A stretch of 64,000 nucleotides of DNA from an uncultured Bacteroidales bacterium (GCA_944320465.1 CALUHO010000003.1:1-64000), one strand, 5' to 3'. Counted from the first letter of the stretch, positions 10,701 to 20,069 are shown. The notes: a model not told the origin generated them from the letters alone. A program made the numbers and translations.

Positions 10701-11748
10701 CCTCGTAAGGCGTGCTGATGTTCAAGTCCTGAAGCCAAGCAGGACTTTGGCGGCAGTGCAGTTCTTGCCAGGAAGTATGTGCCGGCTTGCTTGATTCTGT
10801 TTCGTCCAGACTCGGTTCGGGCAGTGCCTCTAAGATTCGATAGGAAACATGAGCTTCCGTGCCGGAGTTTCCCATGTTTTCCGGGTTTTTGTAGGCAACA
10901 TAGGCTTCGTGCTGGCCGATGCCCACAACTTGGACCGACACGGGTTCGTAGCAGGAAACTACCGAGAAATCGTCAATATAGATTCCGTAACGGTCTTTGG
11001 CTGAATGTGCTAGGATGCCGATATTGACATTCTGCCCGGTAAAATCCGAGAGATCTATGCTCACCTCTTGGTATTCGGTATTGGCCGCTTCGATGATTTG
11101 CCATAGCAGATGCTCCTGCAAAGCCATGATGTCGTTGCCCGAAGTGGAGAGGTAGACGCTGAGGTTTTCCTTGTTCACGTCGGTTCGGACTCGGTAATGG
11201 AACTTCAGGAAACAGTCTTTGTCCAAGTAAAGCGTGGGCGAAACCAACCAGTCCATCGCGTAATTGTCCCGGTTGTAGCCATACATGGCGCAGTGGCCGT
11301 TCCGGGCGTTTTCGGAACTTTCCTGCCAGCATGTCCCGTCCTGGTTCTGGTCGTAAGTCTTCCAGCCGCTCGGAATGCCGTTTTCCCATTGTTCGAATCC
11401 TTCGTGGAAAGGCAATTGCTCTGCTGTTCCGGTTTCAGGCATGGAAGACGGATTTATATGCTTGGTGAACATGCCTGTCTGCGGGCGGAGTCCTGAGCCG
11501 GTTGCGGAAGCCGGAGCCTGGCGGCAACACGCCAGGCCTCGGCTTTGCAGGGAAGCGATGCCAGCCAAGAAGATGCAAAGCGTCCGGATGGCAATCCGAG
11601 GACTGGCCGGCTTCCGGTTTTGCCATGTGTTTTTCCGGAAAAGGCGCGGACGGTGTCGGAAAAACTCCTTCTTCCTTGTCGGATGGCTGGCAGCCGGGCA
11701 TCGCTTCTGTGTGCAATCTGGTTTCTGGGGTTCTTGGTCGTTTCTCAT
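7726..11748 (-). CDS. Giant T9SS cargo protein, cleaved-adhesin/Fn3 type (type B)
   Basis: A 1,340-residue protein. Cleaved-adhesin (choice-of-anchor J) modules lie at about 110-265, 375-545 and 645-810, with hallmarks such as DWLVSP and IYIDDFSVVSC. They are separated by fibronectin-III-like segments. A CARDB-like segment and a further jelly-roll follow (about 815-1065). Then come two short repeats starting ICQG (about 1075-1180), an Ig-like segment (QWYRNG), and a T9SS sorting domain (VYPNPTRNHLHV...GTYILQIQI). The predicted N-terminus is odd: about 50 charged residues precede the only hydrophobic stretch (TLCIFLAGIASL, near 57-68), and no ATG lies closer to it. Either the n-region is unusually long or the true start is a non-standard codon. 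The probable role is surface adhesion. It is a paralogue of the genes at 20086 and 49824. Confidence 0.88.
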   Translation of the reverse strand: MRNDQEPQKPDCTQKRCPAASHPTRKKEFFRHRPRLFRKNTWQNRKPASPRIAIRTLCIFLAGIASLQSRGLACCRQAPASATGSGLRPQTGMFTKHINPSSMPETGTAEQLPFHEGFEQWENGIPSGWKTYDQNQDGTCWQESSENARNGHCAMYGYNRDNYAMDWLVSPTLYLDKDCFLKFHYRVRTDVNKENLSVYLSTSGNDIMALQEHLLWQIIEAANTEYQEVSIDLSDFTGQNVNIGILAHSAKDRYGIYIDDFSVVSCYEPVSVQVVGIGQHEAYVAYKNPENMGNSGTEAHVSYRILEALPEPSLDETESSKPAHTSWQELHCRQSPAWLQDLNISTPYEVQVRNLCQDKDTSRPVTVQFRTACPLYGLPFMEDFGQVPDGGIPECWDNSEGSETLPENRWNVPAQADENEEIGKYILFNSKLSDRGKNNFLKTPLIHTTGQENLRLTFSYINNEGQRENPSLLSVYSTLDAGLSYDTIVHRLCSGPAWKDTSILLYLKHPESGNSKAEIEGGNYLQIVFEAVSNYGFGRVGIDNISLTSFECPPPYGLIASDISGSSARLSWQSGASRHRISYWPQGQENQKHQFFSDSCTALLSGLRPGTAYKALIEAIDAYGDTSQAVPVQFQTPCADMPLPYSEGFENVAFGEYLPSCWEQEIIISDPDADFYWECSNMGIDAAEGLSYLYFYCFGIDRGTHARVSTPLLAAHSSIEVSFLLYHWPGSYNQEKLIVSYSDTRYPDMDFPIDTISCDFSHDTEGGWTAYSYRLPEFSQGRIQFEAIAQKGQNILIDQLEIKPIQAIDLQIEIASSAYAFGDAGSLQSAFRLCNTGAFDFDGQTDIWLRTPENDSLLHRIDFSGNPLPSAQSRDFLFDNAFSLKNYGEKQFSLHLQATGDTHPDNDTANFRILHYPAMNLPFDDSLNLSDFNPAHITVFDLNQDGTTWEKQQDGSYHCPPQSGWDSDDLLLMPALHLHPGTYAVSAHLKGGAYNRPESASLYLFEADWPQTVLASFPVSSACLESGIQLHSLQDFVGFGTSLKDTVNILQEGICYLGLHACSFQDQKGLTFSRFSIKPLNRIHHIDISICQGETFSFAGQTLSQSGIYTDTLQNHSGMDSIVCLNLQVNPSYLFILDTLICQGSEISFGGNTYREAGEYEEAYQSQHGCDSVYRLRLETLPLPTPPIIVQESISGQTVLVSNRDFANQWYRNGFALDGENGTELVPTQSGLYHATVRNACGESDPSNKIEIKDLSNPSDPMAESFRVYPNPTRNHLHVESPSQRIERMEIFNMNGKRIYSGLPKARSCRLDVSAWTPGTYILQIQIKDKTMPFKIEIAR

Positions 11749-11861
11749 TTTTGTATCTTTTTTTTGTATCTTTTTTCTTGTTTCCAGGCATGTGCAGAAC
11801 CTGCCTTGACCAGCTTCTTGTCCCGGTCAGACATAGGGCGCAGGTGTTCCCTTGCTCCAGC

Positions 11862-12791
11862 TCATGGTTGACTGTCTTCTGGATGCTGTCTTGTAATACG
11901 CTCATCTTTATCTTTGTGCGGGGTAATGCCGGTTCCATCCCCGCTTTTTTCTATGCTTAGGTAAGGATACAGCCGGGAAAAAGTCCCGGAGTCCATCAGG
12001 TTGACATGCCGGATTTGTTCTGTGTCTGAGAACGGGCCGTATTTGAGGCGGTGCAGGTAAATTTCCTTAGCTTGGTAATAATCTAAGTAAGGATGCTTTT
12101 TGAGCGTGTAAAGGTCTGCTTGGTTCACTTTGAGCTTCCGCAGTTTCGGGTCTTTGACATAGACAGAGGGGGCAATACGCTGGTATAGCACGGAATCTAT
12201 TCCCCAGACTTCGCGCAGTTGCTCCGGATGTACAAAACCACCTAGTTTTTCCCGGTAAGCAATGATTCGTTTGGAATATACCGAACCTATGCCTCTCAAT
12301 TCCTGCAAGTCGAAGGTATCGGCCTTGTTGAGGTCTACGGTGAATTTCCTTTTGACCATGTAAGACGGAGGTGTGTAACGGCTGCGGTAAGGGAATTCCG
12401 AAGTGTCCTTCTGTCGGTTTTCTGTAGACTTTTGCCGTTTTGTTGAGCAGCCGGACGGGTATCGGGATGGCAACGCGTCCTTATTGCCGTATCGTGTTTC
12501 TTGATGTGTCGCGGCTTCTTGGTAGAACCGGCTTCCCAGATAGGTATTATCCATGGCGAACGGATTTCCCAAATCGGAGATTCCCCATTCTTTGGCTGGC
12601 CTGACAATACCCCAGGCCCGCAAGGCAATGGTGATGCAGATCAGAACCAAAAGGAATCGGATGGCATGGCGATCCCGTTTTGTCAAGGCCATGAAGTAAC
12701 TTGCCCGTAGAAATCTTGTACGAGTTTCTTCAAGAATCCGGTATTGGATAAACTGGCTTATGCGTTTTTTGATTTCGCGTTTGGTTCTCAT
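11862..12791 (-). CDS. Membrane-anchored helix-hairpin-helix (ComEA-like) protein
   Basis: A 309-residue protein with one membrane segment (about residues 44-62, IRFLLVLICITIAL). It has two tandem helix-hairpin-helix regions: FDLQELRGIGSVYSKRIIAY near residues 155-175, and a second around LYTLKKHPYLDYYQAKEIY. This resembles ComEA-type DNA-binding proteins, and proteins of this form with an N-terminal anchor are common in Bacteroidales; their role is not established. The ATG at 12791 lies in an AT-rich stretch. An alternative ATG at 12692 (MALTKRDRHA) would put the membrane segment close to the N-terminus, as in many relatives. The end is 113 bases upstream of the cargo gene on the same strand. 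Confidence 0.8.
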   Translation of the reverse strand: MRTKREIKKRISQFIQYRILEETRTRFLRASYFMALTKRDRHAIRFLLVLICITIALRAWGIVRPAKEWGISDLGNPFAMDNTYLGSRFYQEAATHQETRYGNKDALPSRYPSGCSTKRQKSTENRQKDTSEFPYRSRYTPPSYMVKRKFTVDLNKADTFDLQELRGIGSVYSKRIIAYREKLGGFVHPEQLREVWGIDSVLYQRIAPSVYVKDPKLRKLKVNQADLYTLKKHPYLDYYQAKEIYLHRLKYGPFSDTEQIRHVNLMDSGTFSRLYPYLSIEKSGDGTGITPHKDKDERITRQHPEDSQP

Positions 12792-12883
12792 CTTATTTAT
12801 ATATCGCGCGAAATCGGTTTTATCGAACTATTATTTTATAAAATATTGATTTGTATGTTGTTATTTTTTTTGAGGTGTATAAT

Positions 12884-13076
12884 CCCAAATCGGTCATTAG
12901 ACACGCCGAGTCCGTTTCTGATTGGGAAAATGAGGCATTCGGGCATCTTGCCCGCTTCTGTCCGCATCCTGTTTCTCGCTACGCCTCGACGTAGCCCGCT
13001 ACGCCTTCGGCTAGGCGAGAAGCATGCTGCATGACACAAGCGGGCAATCTCCCCAAAGTCTAATGACCGATTTGGG
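12884..13076 (+). mobile_element. 193-bp MITE-like element, copy 2
   Basis: A complete copy with perfect 19-base terminal inverted repeats, flanked by the direct repeat ATAAT (12879-12883 and 13077-13081). The interior is nearly identical to copies 3 and 5, including the hairpin-forming stretch around CGCTACGCCTCGACGTAGC. It sits 92 bases upstream of the helix-hairpin-helix gene and may affect its promoter. It has no coding capacity of its own. Confidence 0.88.
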
Positions 13077-13209
13077 ATAATGCGCCGGATAAGCTGTTTC
13101 TCTTGCTTGTCCGGCATGTCATGCCATGGAAAAGGGCGGCTCCGAAGCCCCTTTTTACAGGAACTTTGAAGTCGCCCTCGTCTATCTTGTCCAGTATCAG
13201 CGCAATGGC

Positions 13210-16200
13210 TTACCGGATCAGGACTTTAAGTGTTTGCACCCCGGTAGTGGTTTGGATACGAACCAGATAAAGCCCCTCTGGATAATTTTCCACATCGAGC
13301 CTGAAGTCAAATGCCTTCAAATTGGCATGGGAGCGGAAAAAAGCCTTCCCTTGCATGTCGAATACCTCGATTTGCTCCATTTCCGCCACCGGAGAGACAA
13401 TATTCAGTATCGAGTGCGCCGGGTTCGGGTAGCAGAACGCCTGCGCTGGAATCTGGTCCTCGATCCCGGTTCCGGGCTTTTTCACCTGGATGTCGTCAAT
13501 CATGAAAACAAAGCCGTCCAAGGTGATGCAACGGATGGCGATGTGGATTTCCCTGCCATCGTATTTGCTCAGGTCTATTTCATGCAAGGTCCATTCGCTT
13601 TCGGTATAGAGGTTCAAGCCGATGTCTTCAAAATCTTCCACTTGGTTTGAACCTGTGGATACCAAGATAGCAAACTGTTCCGGATCCTCGACGGCAGAAT
13701 AGCCTTTGGTATAGAAACTGATTTGCGAGCCTTTTGCCGGCATTTGCAGCTTGGGCGAGACGAGCCAGTCGTCGTTCATCGTGGAAGTGGCGCAGAAAGC
13801 GGCACCGAACTTGTAGCCTTGGATAGGCCGGACTTGTTCATACTGCACATCGGCTTCGGTACCTAACATGGGCGGGGTGGTCTCGTAAGGATTGAAGGCC
13901 ATGAAGCCCATCGCCGCCTCCTTGCCGGGGTAGGATACGTCTTGGAAGCCGATAGTAGGCGATTGGTCTTGGTCCAAGCTGGTCCAAGCCGGGCTGAATC
14001 CGCTTATGGCAAAATCCGGGCAGTACTCAAAGTCCATCCGGTACGGATCCAAGGCCGGGAGGCTGGTCAATGTGGCACGGACTGTATCATTGGCCGGATT
14101 CTGGTCCGATGCCAAAGCCGTGTAAGCCGCAATCTCGTATTTGGTATCGGCTTGGGACATATCGGCCGTGAACGTGAGCTGTTCTGTAGAATACGGCATC
14201 AGCAGGATTTCCTGCACCGGCAGTTCTTTTCCATTGACTACGCAATGCACCGGAACTGCCTTGATGCCTTCCGAACCCAAGTTGGCCACTTCCACTACAA
14301 TGGCCTGCTGGTTGGTATAGGCTTGCATGTCGGCGGGGCTGATGATAGATAAAGCCGCGGCATCCAACGAGTAGGCTTCGCTGCCTTCACCAAAATTAGC
14401 ACGGATGACGGCGTATCCATAGGCAGAAGTCCTTCTGATTTTCCCTTCTTCAATGACATACGTGAAGCCGTTCCGTCGCCCGTCTCCGATAAGGCCGAAG
14501 GTCTCCGCCGCAGGTTGGTCGATGGCAAAGAGGTAGTCTCCGGCTTCGAGCTGGATGCCAGGCAGGTCGAACGTCTTGAATCCCGGTTCGGGAGTCCGGA
14601 TGGTCCGGAAGCTGTAGACGGTATCCTCGATGGTCATTTGCATAGGATTCCATTTCAGGATGGAAATCACGATTTCCCGCTCGAATCCGCGGCTCCAGGC
14701 CGTGGTCAAGGAACTCAAGGTGTCTTTGCGCGGCAGGCTGTAGGGCATGGCGCAGCAGATAGGATAGCCGGGTTCGATCTGGTATCGGGAAATGCAGTGT
14801 TCGGCAGAGGCATTGTCCCAAGCCATGACGGTATCGGTCAGGATGATGTCCTGAGTAATCGTATTGTCTTCGGGATAGGCATCCTCTTGCTGCTCAATCA
14901 GAGCGGAAGCCTGCAAATGCAAAGTGTCTCCGGTTTTGACGGAGAGATCCTTCAAGGCAACCGGGAAGCGGAGCAAGGCAGTACTGTCCGAGGCTATGTT
15001 GACCATCGGGCTGGATGCAAGATAGGAACCGTTGCACCAGATGTCGGTCTTGGCGTTTTGCGCTGCTTCCGTGCCGCGGTTCCGCAGGCTTGCAGCCATG
15101 TTGTGTTCTCCGGGAACCAGATCTGCCGGATACCGGTTGGCGATACCTGAGGAGAAGTCGGCAAGCCGCATGTCGGAAGGCATGACTTGGGAAACTTTGA
15201 AGTTGCAGAAACGCAGGTTGGCAGGAATATCAATGGCTTCTATGCAGAAAATGTAAGTCCCGCCGGTTTCGTCCGTTTTGATTTCGCATTCTCCCGGAAC
15301 AAAGAAAGTTTCGTAGACCATGGAATCTACTATCGCGGTTTCCCATTGTTCCATCGTGTAAAGGCTTTTGCCGTAACGGATCCGGTACCCGTCAGGAATG
15401 GCCCAGAGCTCCATGATGCCACCCATGTATTCGTAGTTGATCCGGTAACGGCTGTTGGCTTCCAGTTCGAGGCAGGCGGAAACCAAGGGGATGGTAGCGG
15501 ATTCGGCTTGCAAAGTGTCGTTGTCCAGGCTCCATCCACCTTCGTGCAAGGACCGGATTTCCTGCTTGTGCGGGTCGAGCATGGCCGGGAAGCTTTCAAT
15601 CGAGCCCAGATTGCGCACGCTGGCCTCTCCGGTATTGTTCCTGAGGCTGTCCTCTCTTTCGGCAGGCAGCAATCCGGCCAGGATGGTGCAGGAGTTCCCT
15701 TCCGCCACGGAGAATGTGGAATCAAAGGCAAGGATGGTTCGCACGCCTACGCCCAATTCCACGGGGAAAGTCTGGAAAACCGAATCGCTTGCGCCTTGCA
15801 AAGTGTAATATGCCTTGATTTCCTTGACCCGGTCGTCGCCCATGTTGGAGACCTGCAGCTGTACCGCGGCCTCGGACAATTCGCAGCCGGAAGGTGGCAA
15901 TATCACTTCTTCCAGGATCAAGTCGGGCGTGCCTTGGTAAATGCCGGGACCCACATAGAAATCATCCACTAAAAGAGCCAATTGGTCGGCATCGGAAATG
16001 CCGTGTACTCCAAAATGGCAGATGCTGTCCTGGGCCAGATTGAAACTGTAGGAATAAGTGTAATAGTTCTCGTTGACAATCTGGTCCAAAGTATCCAGGA
16101 CTTGCATCTTGGCCGGATCCGGGTCGAAGCCGAACAGCACGGCCATCCGTTCGGGATAGTTTCTGGATTCGGCCCGGTAACGGATCAGGAAATGGTTGTC

Positions 16201-17274
16201 CCCGGCCGGAACCGCGATGGGATGCGTGACCAGGTAATCATCGGAGGCCTGCATTGTGAAACTCAGCATGGCAGCCCCTGTCTTGTGGTTCCGGCAAAGA
16301 AGCGAGTCTCGTTCCCAATCCCAAGTGAACAAGTCCTCGTTATGGTCGATAATCGTCCACCGGGTTCTCCATAGGCTGTCTGAAGAGAAGTCTTCGCTGA
16401 AAGGGCTTTGGAGTACGGGAATATTATTGATTTCGGTATCCAACGTATCGTTTGCCGTCAGGATATCGCCTTCGCAAACACTCCATATCCGGATTCGGTG
16501 CAGCCCGGTTTCGGACAAATCGGCTGTCTGGGCAAATTGGAAAACAAGTTCTTCCTGACTTTCTATGTCTTCTTCCAGGCTTTCTTCGGCTACCAGGGAT
16601 TCGTCCACTTCCAAGAAGAGACGGGCTTTCCCGGCTTGGACGGTTTCTGTTCCTGTGTTGCGGATTCGGACCGAGACGGTTTCATGCGAACCCAGGCCGG
16701 CTTTTGATACAGGGCTGGCCATTTCTGTTACCTGCATGTCTACCGGCGATGCGACATCTACTGTAAGATAACCGAAATCGTCGCGGGTCAGGAAGAAACG
16801 ATATTCCAAACCGGCATCGAAAGAAGCACTGGAGAAGACATTGTTCTCTGCCGAGATGGCGTATATCTGGCAAGCGTCTTCGTATTCGTAGGGGTTCAGG
16901 AAAATCAGGTCGTAGTGTCCTGCCGGGATTTCCAGCGTGTCGGCATCGCCATTGAAAAGGACGGGCGATACGCAGTCTGGCGCGGCTTGAGCCGGTATCT
17001 TGAAATCGGCTTCTTGGTAAAAGGCTTCTTTGTCATAGGGCAGGATGATGGAATTGAAAACTATTTCCAGTTGCTCGTACAGTCTGCAGTCCGGATCCAG
17101 CAGGAGCTGGTATCCGGATCCATCGTTGGAGGCGTTGTCGTCTACCCTGACAATCACGGTAGCCGTCCCGTCTGCTTTGGCCTGTGGGTCTATTGTGTTT
17201 CCTGCCAGGCTTATTCTGGTAGATAGACCGCAGAATATCAATGGCAAGCTTAGCAGGGATGCGATTCTTTTCAT
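13210..17274 (-). CDS. Giant T9SS cargo protein, DUF2436/cleaved-adhesin type (type A)
   Basis: A 1,354-residue protein. The ATG at 17274 (MKRIASLLSLPLIF) is preferred because it opens on a signal peptide 16 bases after the upstream stop; an in-frame ATG at 17301 would overlap the previous gene. Domains: DUF2436-like (about 24-165, DGSGYQLLLDPD...IPAGHYDLIFLNP), CARDB-like segments alternating with cleaved-adhesin or jelly-roll modules (about 170-790), a module starting AWDNASAE (about 800-945), a further CARDB-like segment, a C-terminal cleaved-adhesin module (about 1080-1280, PYRMDFEYCPDFAISGF...DDWLVSPKL), and the T9SS domain (CYPNPAHSILNI). DUF2436 and cleaved-adhesin modules are known from the adhesin parts of Porphyromonas gingipains and HagA; no protease domain is present. 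It is the last gene of a same-strand run beginning at 29207. Confidence 0.9.
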   Translation of the reverse strand: MKRIASLLSLPLIFCGLSTRISLAGNTIDPQAKADGTATVIVRVDDNASNDGSGYQLLLDPDCRLYEQLEIVFNSIILPYDKEAFYQEADFKIPAQAAPDCVSPVLFNGDADTLEIPAGHYDLIFLNPYEYEDACQIYAISAENNVFSSASFDAGLEYRFFLTRDDFGYLTVDVASPVDMQVTEMASPVSKAGLGSHETVSVRIRNTGTETVQAGKARLFLEVDESLVAEESLEEDIESQEELVFQFAQTADLSETGLHRIRIWSVCEGDILTANDTLDTEINNIPVLQSPFSEDFSSDSLWRTRWTIIDHNEDLFTWDWERDSLLCRNHKTGAAMLSFTMQASDDYLVTHPIAVPAGDNHFLIRYRAESRNYPERMAVLFGFDPDPAKMQVLDTLDQIVNENYYTYSYSFNLAQDSICHFGVHGISDADQLALLVDDFYVGPGIYQGTPDLILEEVILPPSGCELSEAAVQLQVSNMGDDRVKEIKAYYTLQGASDSVFQTFPVELGVGVRTILAFDSTFSVAEGNSCTILAGLLPAEREDSLRNNTGEASVRNLGSIESFPAMLDPHKQEIRSLHEGGWSLDNDTLQAESATIPLVSACLELEANSRYRINYEYMGGIMELWAIPDGYRIRYGKSLYTMEQWETAIVDSMVYETFFVPGECEIKTDETGGTYIFCIEAIDIPANLRFCNFKVSQVMPSDMRLADFSSGIANRYPADLVPGEHNMAASLRNRGTEAAQNAKTDIWCNGSYLASSPMVNIASDSTALLRFPVALKDLSVKTGDTLHLQASALIEQQEDAYPEDNTITQDIILTDTVMAWDNASAEHCISRYQIEPGYPICCAMPYSLPRKDTLSSLTTAWSRGFEREIVISILKWNPMQMTIEDTVYSFRTIRTPEPGFKTFDLPGIQLEAGDYLFAIDQPAAETFGLIGDGRRNGFTYVIEEGKIRRTSAYGYAVIRANFGEGSEAYSLDAAALSIISPADMQAYTNQQAIVVEVANLGSEGIKAVPVHCVVNGKELPVQEILLMPYSTEQLTFTADMSQADTKYEIAAYTALASDQNPANDTVRATLTSLPALDPYRMDFEYCPDFAISGFSPAWTSLDQDQSPTIGFQDVSYPGKEAAMGFMAFNPYETTPPMLGTEADVQYEQVRPIQGYKFGAAFCATSTMNDDWLVSPKLQMPAKGSQISFYTKGYSAVEDPEQFAILVSTGSNQVEDFEDIGLNLYTESEWTLHEIDLSKYDGREIHIAIRCITLDGFVFMIDDIQVKKPGTGIEDQIPAQAFCYPNPAHSILNIVSPVAEMEQIEVFDMQGKAFFRSHANLKAFDFRLDVENYPEGLYLVRIQTTTGVQTLKVLIR

Positions 17275-17290
17275 TTTAAGTTCAGTTGTT

Positions 17291-19990
17291 TTATTGTACA
17301 ATCAGTTTTTTCATCAGGGAGCCTTTGGAGGTCATGATATGCACTATATAAACTCCCTTTTCCCAATTTTGCAGTTTCAGCACGTATTCGGTAGCTTGCA
17401 GATTCTCTTCACGCAGGACTTCTTTCCCGTGCATGTCATAGACGTGAAGGTCTGTGAGCGATGCCGAAACGGAGGAAATACGGCATTCGTCTTTGGCCGG
17501 GTTCGGGTATAGGGAAATTTCGTTTTTCAGTTGTACAATTTGTTGGTTTGAAACGGAATCCAAGCAGACAAAGACTTTCCGGATAGAGTCGTTGGATGGG
17601 TTTTGGTCTCCTTCCAGGGTGGTGTAAAGCAGTACAGGGTATTCTCCGGGCAGTTCCATTTCGGCCGTGAACCGGGCGGTTGCCGTGGCGTATGCCGCTA
17701 TGGAATCTATGACAAGCGTCTGTTCTGTTTTGCCGATAGCCATGTGTACGGGTACATCGTAAACCGTGGTCAAGCCTTTGTTTTCGATGGTGGCGGCTAT
17801 CGTTTCATCTACCCGGTAGAATCCCGAATCCGCAGGCGACACGAATTCCGCGGCGGCCACATCCAAGCCTTGGGCCAATTGCGGATGCCCGAAATTGGCA
17901 CGGAGGCAAGGATATCCGAATCCGGTGAGAATCATCGTGCCGGTATCGGCATATTGCAAGGTGATGCCTTCCTCGGTATCGTCCGACCACAGGAAAATAG
18001 GTTCGGCCGTGTACTGGGTCACCCCGATGACATACCAGCCGGGTTGCAGGATGCGGGGCGGGAAGGAGTAGGTGTACCAGCCTTCGGTACTGCCTCGGGT
18101 CACCATGCCGCCAAAGACGGATTCCCCGAAGGTGTATCCCGGATCGGATTCGAACAGGTAAAGCCCGAATTCTATCGGCAGGGCTACCGGCGCCACACCG
18201 AGAGTCAGGGAGGTGATGGTGTCGGCAGCAGAGATGTATATCGGCATACCGATGCTGATAGGCGCGTACGCGCCTATGCCGTCTTCGCTGTACCATTCGT
18301 CGGGGATGTTGTCGTAGGCAAGGGTGCTGTCATGGACCAAGGTGGCAAGGGAAATCCGGTTGTCGTCCGGAAAGAGGTCGGTTTCGTCTTCAAGGTTCAG
18401 GGCCAGCTCTATTTCCAATGTTTCGCCAAGAACGGGATTCAAGGCAGGTACCTGTACTTGCAGGGTATCTATGGCCAGTTCTTCCAAGGAGAAGGATTCC
18501 GAAGTCCATAGCGTGGATTCGCCTTGTTCCACGCTGAGATGGGCTTGCACGGCCATGCCTCTGTTCTCTACTTCTACCGTGGACAGGCTGGGGTGCATGA
18601 GTTGCCCGGCCGGGGTCTGGCGAGCCCATTCCAAGCTCCAGTTGCTGATTCTTGCATCCCCGCCGCCGGTCTTGGCTGCCAAGGTGATGTTCCCGATGCA
18701 GAGGTTGTCCGGATCGTCGGCAGGCTTGAAGGCGATGCTGTAGTATCCGGGAGTTTCAATCGGGAATGATATTTCCCTGCTGACATAGCTTTCGTTGGTG
18801 TACAAATCGGTTTCGGAATGAATTTCTTCCCATTGTCCGGCAGGACTGAAGCTGTTGCCGACTAGGACGGAATAGCTGTCTTCAAAGACGACGTAGTAGT
18901 TCGTCCCTGCCATGATTTCGTAGCTGAGGCGGTATTCCCCCGCTTCTAACAGGAAGCAGCGCGATTGGAGCATTTTTCCCGCCTGCATGATTTGATAGGT
19001 GGAGTCGGAGGTGAGTTGAATCAGGCCGTCGCTTGCCCAATCCCCGTTGACGGGGTCAATGTAAGGCACGGTCAAGGCGGCTCTGGTTTCAATGCTGTCG
19101 GCAAGGAAATTGTCCAAAGTGTCGGTTTCCGGATTGACGGTGTTCAAGGAGATGGCCTTTGCATGGAAATAGTATTTCCTGTATCCGCTCAGATTGAAAG
19201 TCTGGCTGAAATACACCTCTTTGGTTTGGTTCATGGCTATGGTGTCCGTAAAACTCTCTTGCTTCCATTCGCCATCGTCAAGGGCGTAATCCACGCGGAA
19301 TCCGTAAGAGGCTTCGCTGCCGTTGTTGGTGACCCGCAAGCCGATAGTTTCGTTGGTGTCCAGCTCGCAGTAACGGGAAGGGAAGAGGATTTCATCAAGG
19401 CAGAGGTCGGGAGTGCCTATGTACCGCCCTGCATTGATGCTTACTTCGTCGATCAGCAATCCCATCTGGTCGGCTTCGGAGAAGCAATGGAAGGCCAGGT
19501 AATAGGTTCCTTCGTTCTCGATCCTGATGTTCAAGGGAACGAAAGTCCATTCGTCCACACTGGCTATGTCTGTGAAAACAGCCAAGGTGTCCATCTGGCT
19601 CGTTTCCGGGCTTGATCCTAAAAGGACGCTGAAAGATTCGGTGCTGTATTCAGATACAGTGCTGTAATAGAAAGAGATGCTGATATCCCCGGCAGGAAGG
19701 GCGGCAGGGATGCTGACAAGGTAGTCGTCGGCTCTCTCGGACGGAGAGTAGCGGTACCGGGCAGCCCCTCTGCCGTTGGCGGTGTCATCAATGCCGTAAT
19801 AATCCACAAATTCCCAGGTCTCTTCGTCTTCATTGGCATCGGTTATGGTCCAATTGGCATTAAAAGAAGCCTGGGTGAAGTGTTCCGTGAAAGGTACTTC
19901 CAGTGTGTCCTGGATGGTTTGGGCTTGCCCTGTTCCTGCCCATAAAAGCCCGGCCGATAATAGGGCGCAGGCGAAAATTTTTCGTCTCAT
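17291..19990 (-). CDS. T9SS cargo protein, shortened type A
   Basis: An 899-residue protein from the ATG at 19990 (MRRKIFACALLSAGLLW, signal peptide cut near GQAQ). The open frame further upstream overlaps the previous gene and is not native. Domains: cleaved-adhesin module (about 28-195, DDYLVSIPA...LLIDEVSI), CARDB-like (200-290), jelly-roll (300-440), CARDB-like (450-550), a module starting LAYDNIPDEW (565-700), CARDB-like (720-810), and a T9SS sorting domain (LYPNPAKDECRI...KKLIVQ). Compared with the other type A proteins it lacks the N-terminal DUF2436 module and the C-terminal DPYxMDF cleaved-adhesin module. It starts 95 bases after the upstream type B gene and ends 16 bases before the downstream type A gene, so co-transcription is likely. 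Confidence 0.88.
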   Translation of the reverse strand: MRRKIFACALLSAGLLWAGTGQAQTIQDTLEVPFTEHFTQASFNANWTITDANEDEETWEFVDYYGIDDTANGRGAARYRYSPSERADDYLVSIPAALPAGDISISFYYSTVSEYSTESFSVLLGSSPETSQMDTLAVFTDIASVDEWTFVPLNIRIENEGTYYLAFHCFSEADQMGLLIDEVSINAGRYIGTPDLCLDEILFPSRYCELDTNETIGLRVTNNGSEASYGFRVDYALDDGEWKQESFTDTIAMNQTKEVYFSQTFNLSGYRKYYFHAKAISLNTVNPETDTLDNFLADSIETRAALTVPYIDPVNGDWASDGLIQLTSDSTYQIMQAGKMLQSRCFLLEAGEYRLSYEIMAGTNYYVVFEDSYSVLVGNSFSPAGQWEEIHSETDLYTNESYVSREISFPIETPGYYSIAFKPADDPDNLCIGNITLAAKTGGGDARISNWSLEWARQTPAGQLMHPSLSTVEVENRGMAVQAHLSVEQGESTLWTSESFSLEELAIDTLQVQVPALNPVLGETLEIELALNLEDETDLFPDDNRISLATLVHDSTLAYDNIPDEWYSEDGIGAYAPISIGMPIYISAADTITSLTLGVAPVALPIEFGLYLFESDPGYTFGESVFGGMVTRGSTEGWYTYSFPPRILQPGWYVIGVTQYTAEPIFLWSDDTEEGITLQYADTGTMILTGFGYPCLRANFGHPQLAQGLDVAAAEFVSPADSGFYRVDETIAATIENKGLTTVYDVPVHMAIGKTEQTLVIDSIAAYATATARFTAEMELPGEYPVLLYTTLEGDQNPSNDSIRKVFVCLDSVSNQQIVQLKNEISLYPNPAKDECRISSVSASLTDLHVYDMHGKEVLREENLQATEYVLKLQNWEKGVYIVHIMTSKGSLMKKLIVQ

Positions 19991-20041
19991 GAACGGTTGG
20001 TTTTGGTTGGTTTTGATTGTTTCTGAAAGAAAAGACAAGCG

Positions 20042-20069
20042 GTGTGCCAGTGGTTGGGAACTGGCACAC
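20042..20069. terminator. Terminator-like hairpin between two cargo genes
   Basis: A perfect 10-bp stem GTGTGCCAGT / ACTGGCACAC with an 8-base loop lies in the 95-base gap between the cargo genes ending at 20086 and starting at 19990. The T run directly beside the stem (TTTTTT, 20070-20075) is on the plus-strand side. On the minus strand, the direction of transcription, the T-rich stretch comes about seven bases after the stem. Full termination is uncertain; it could attenuate expression of the downstream genes. Confidence 0.4.
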
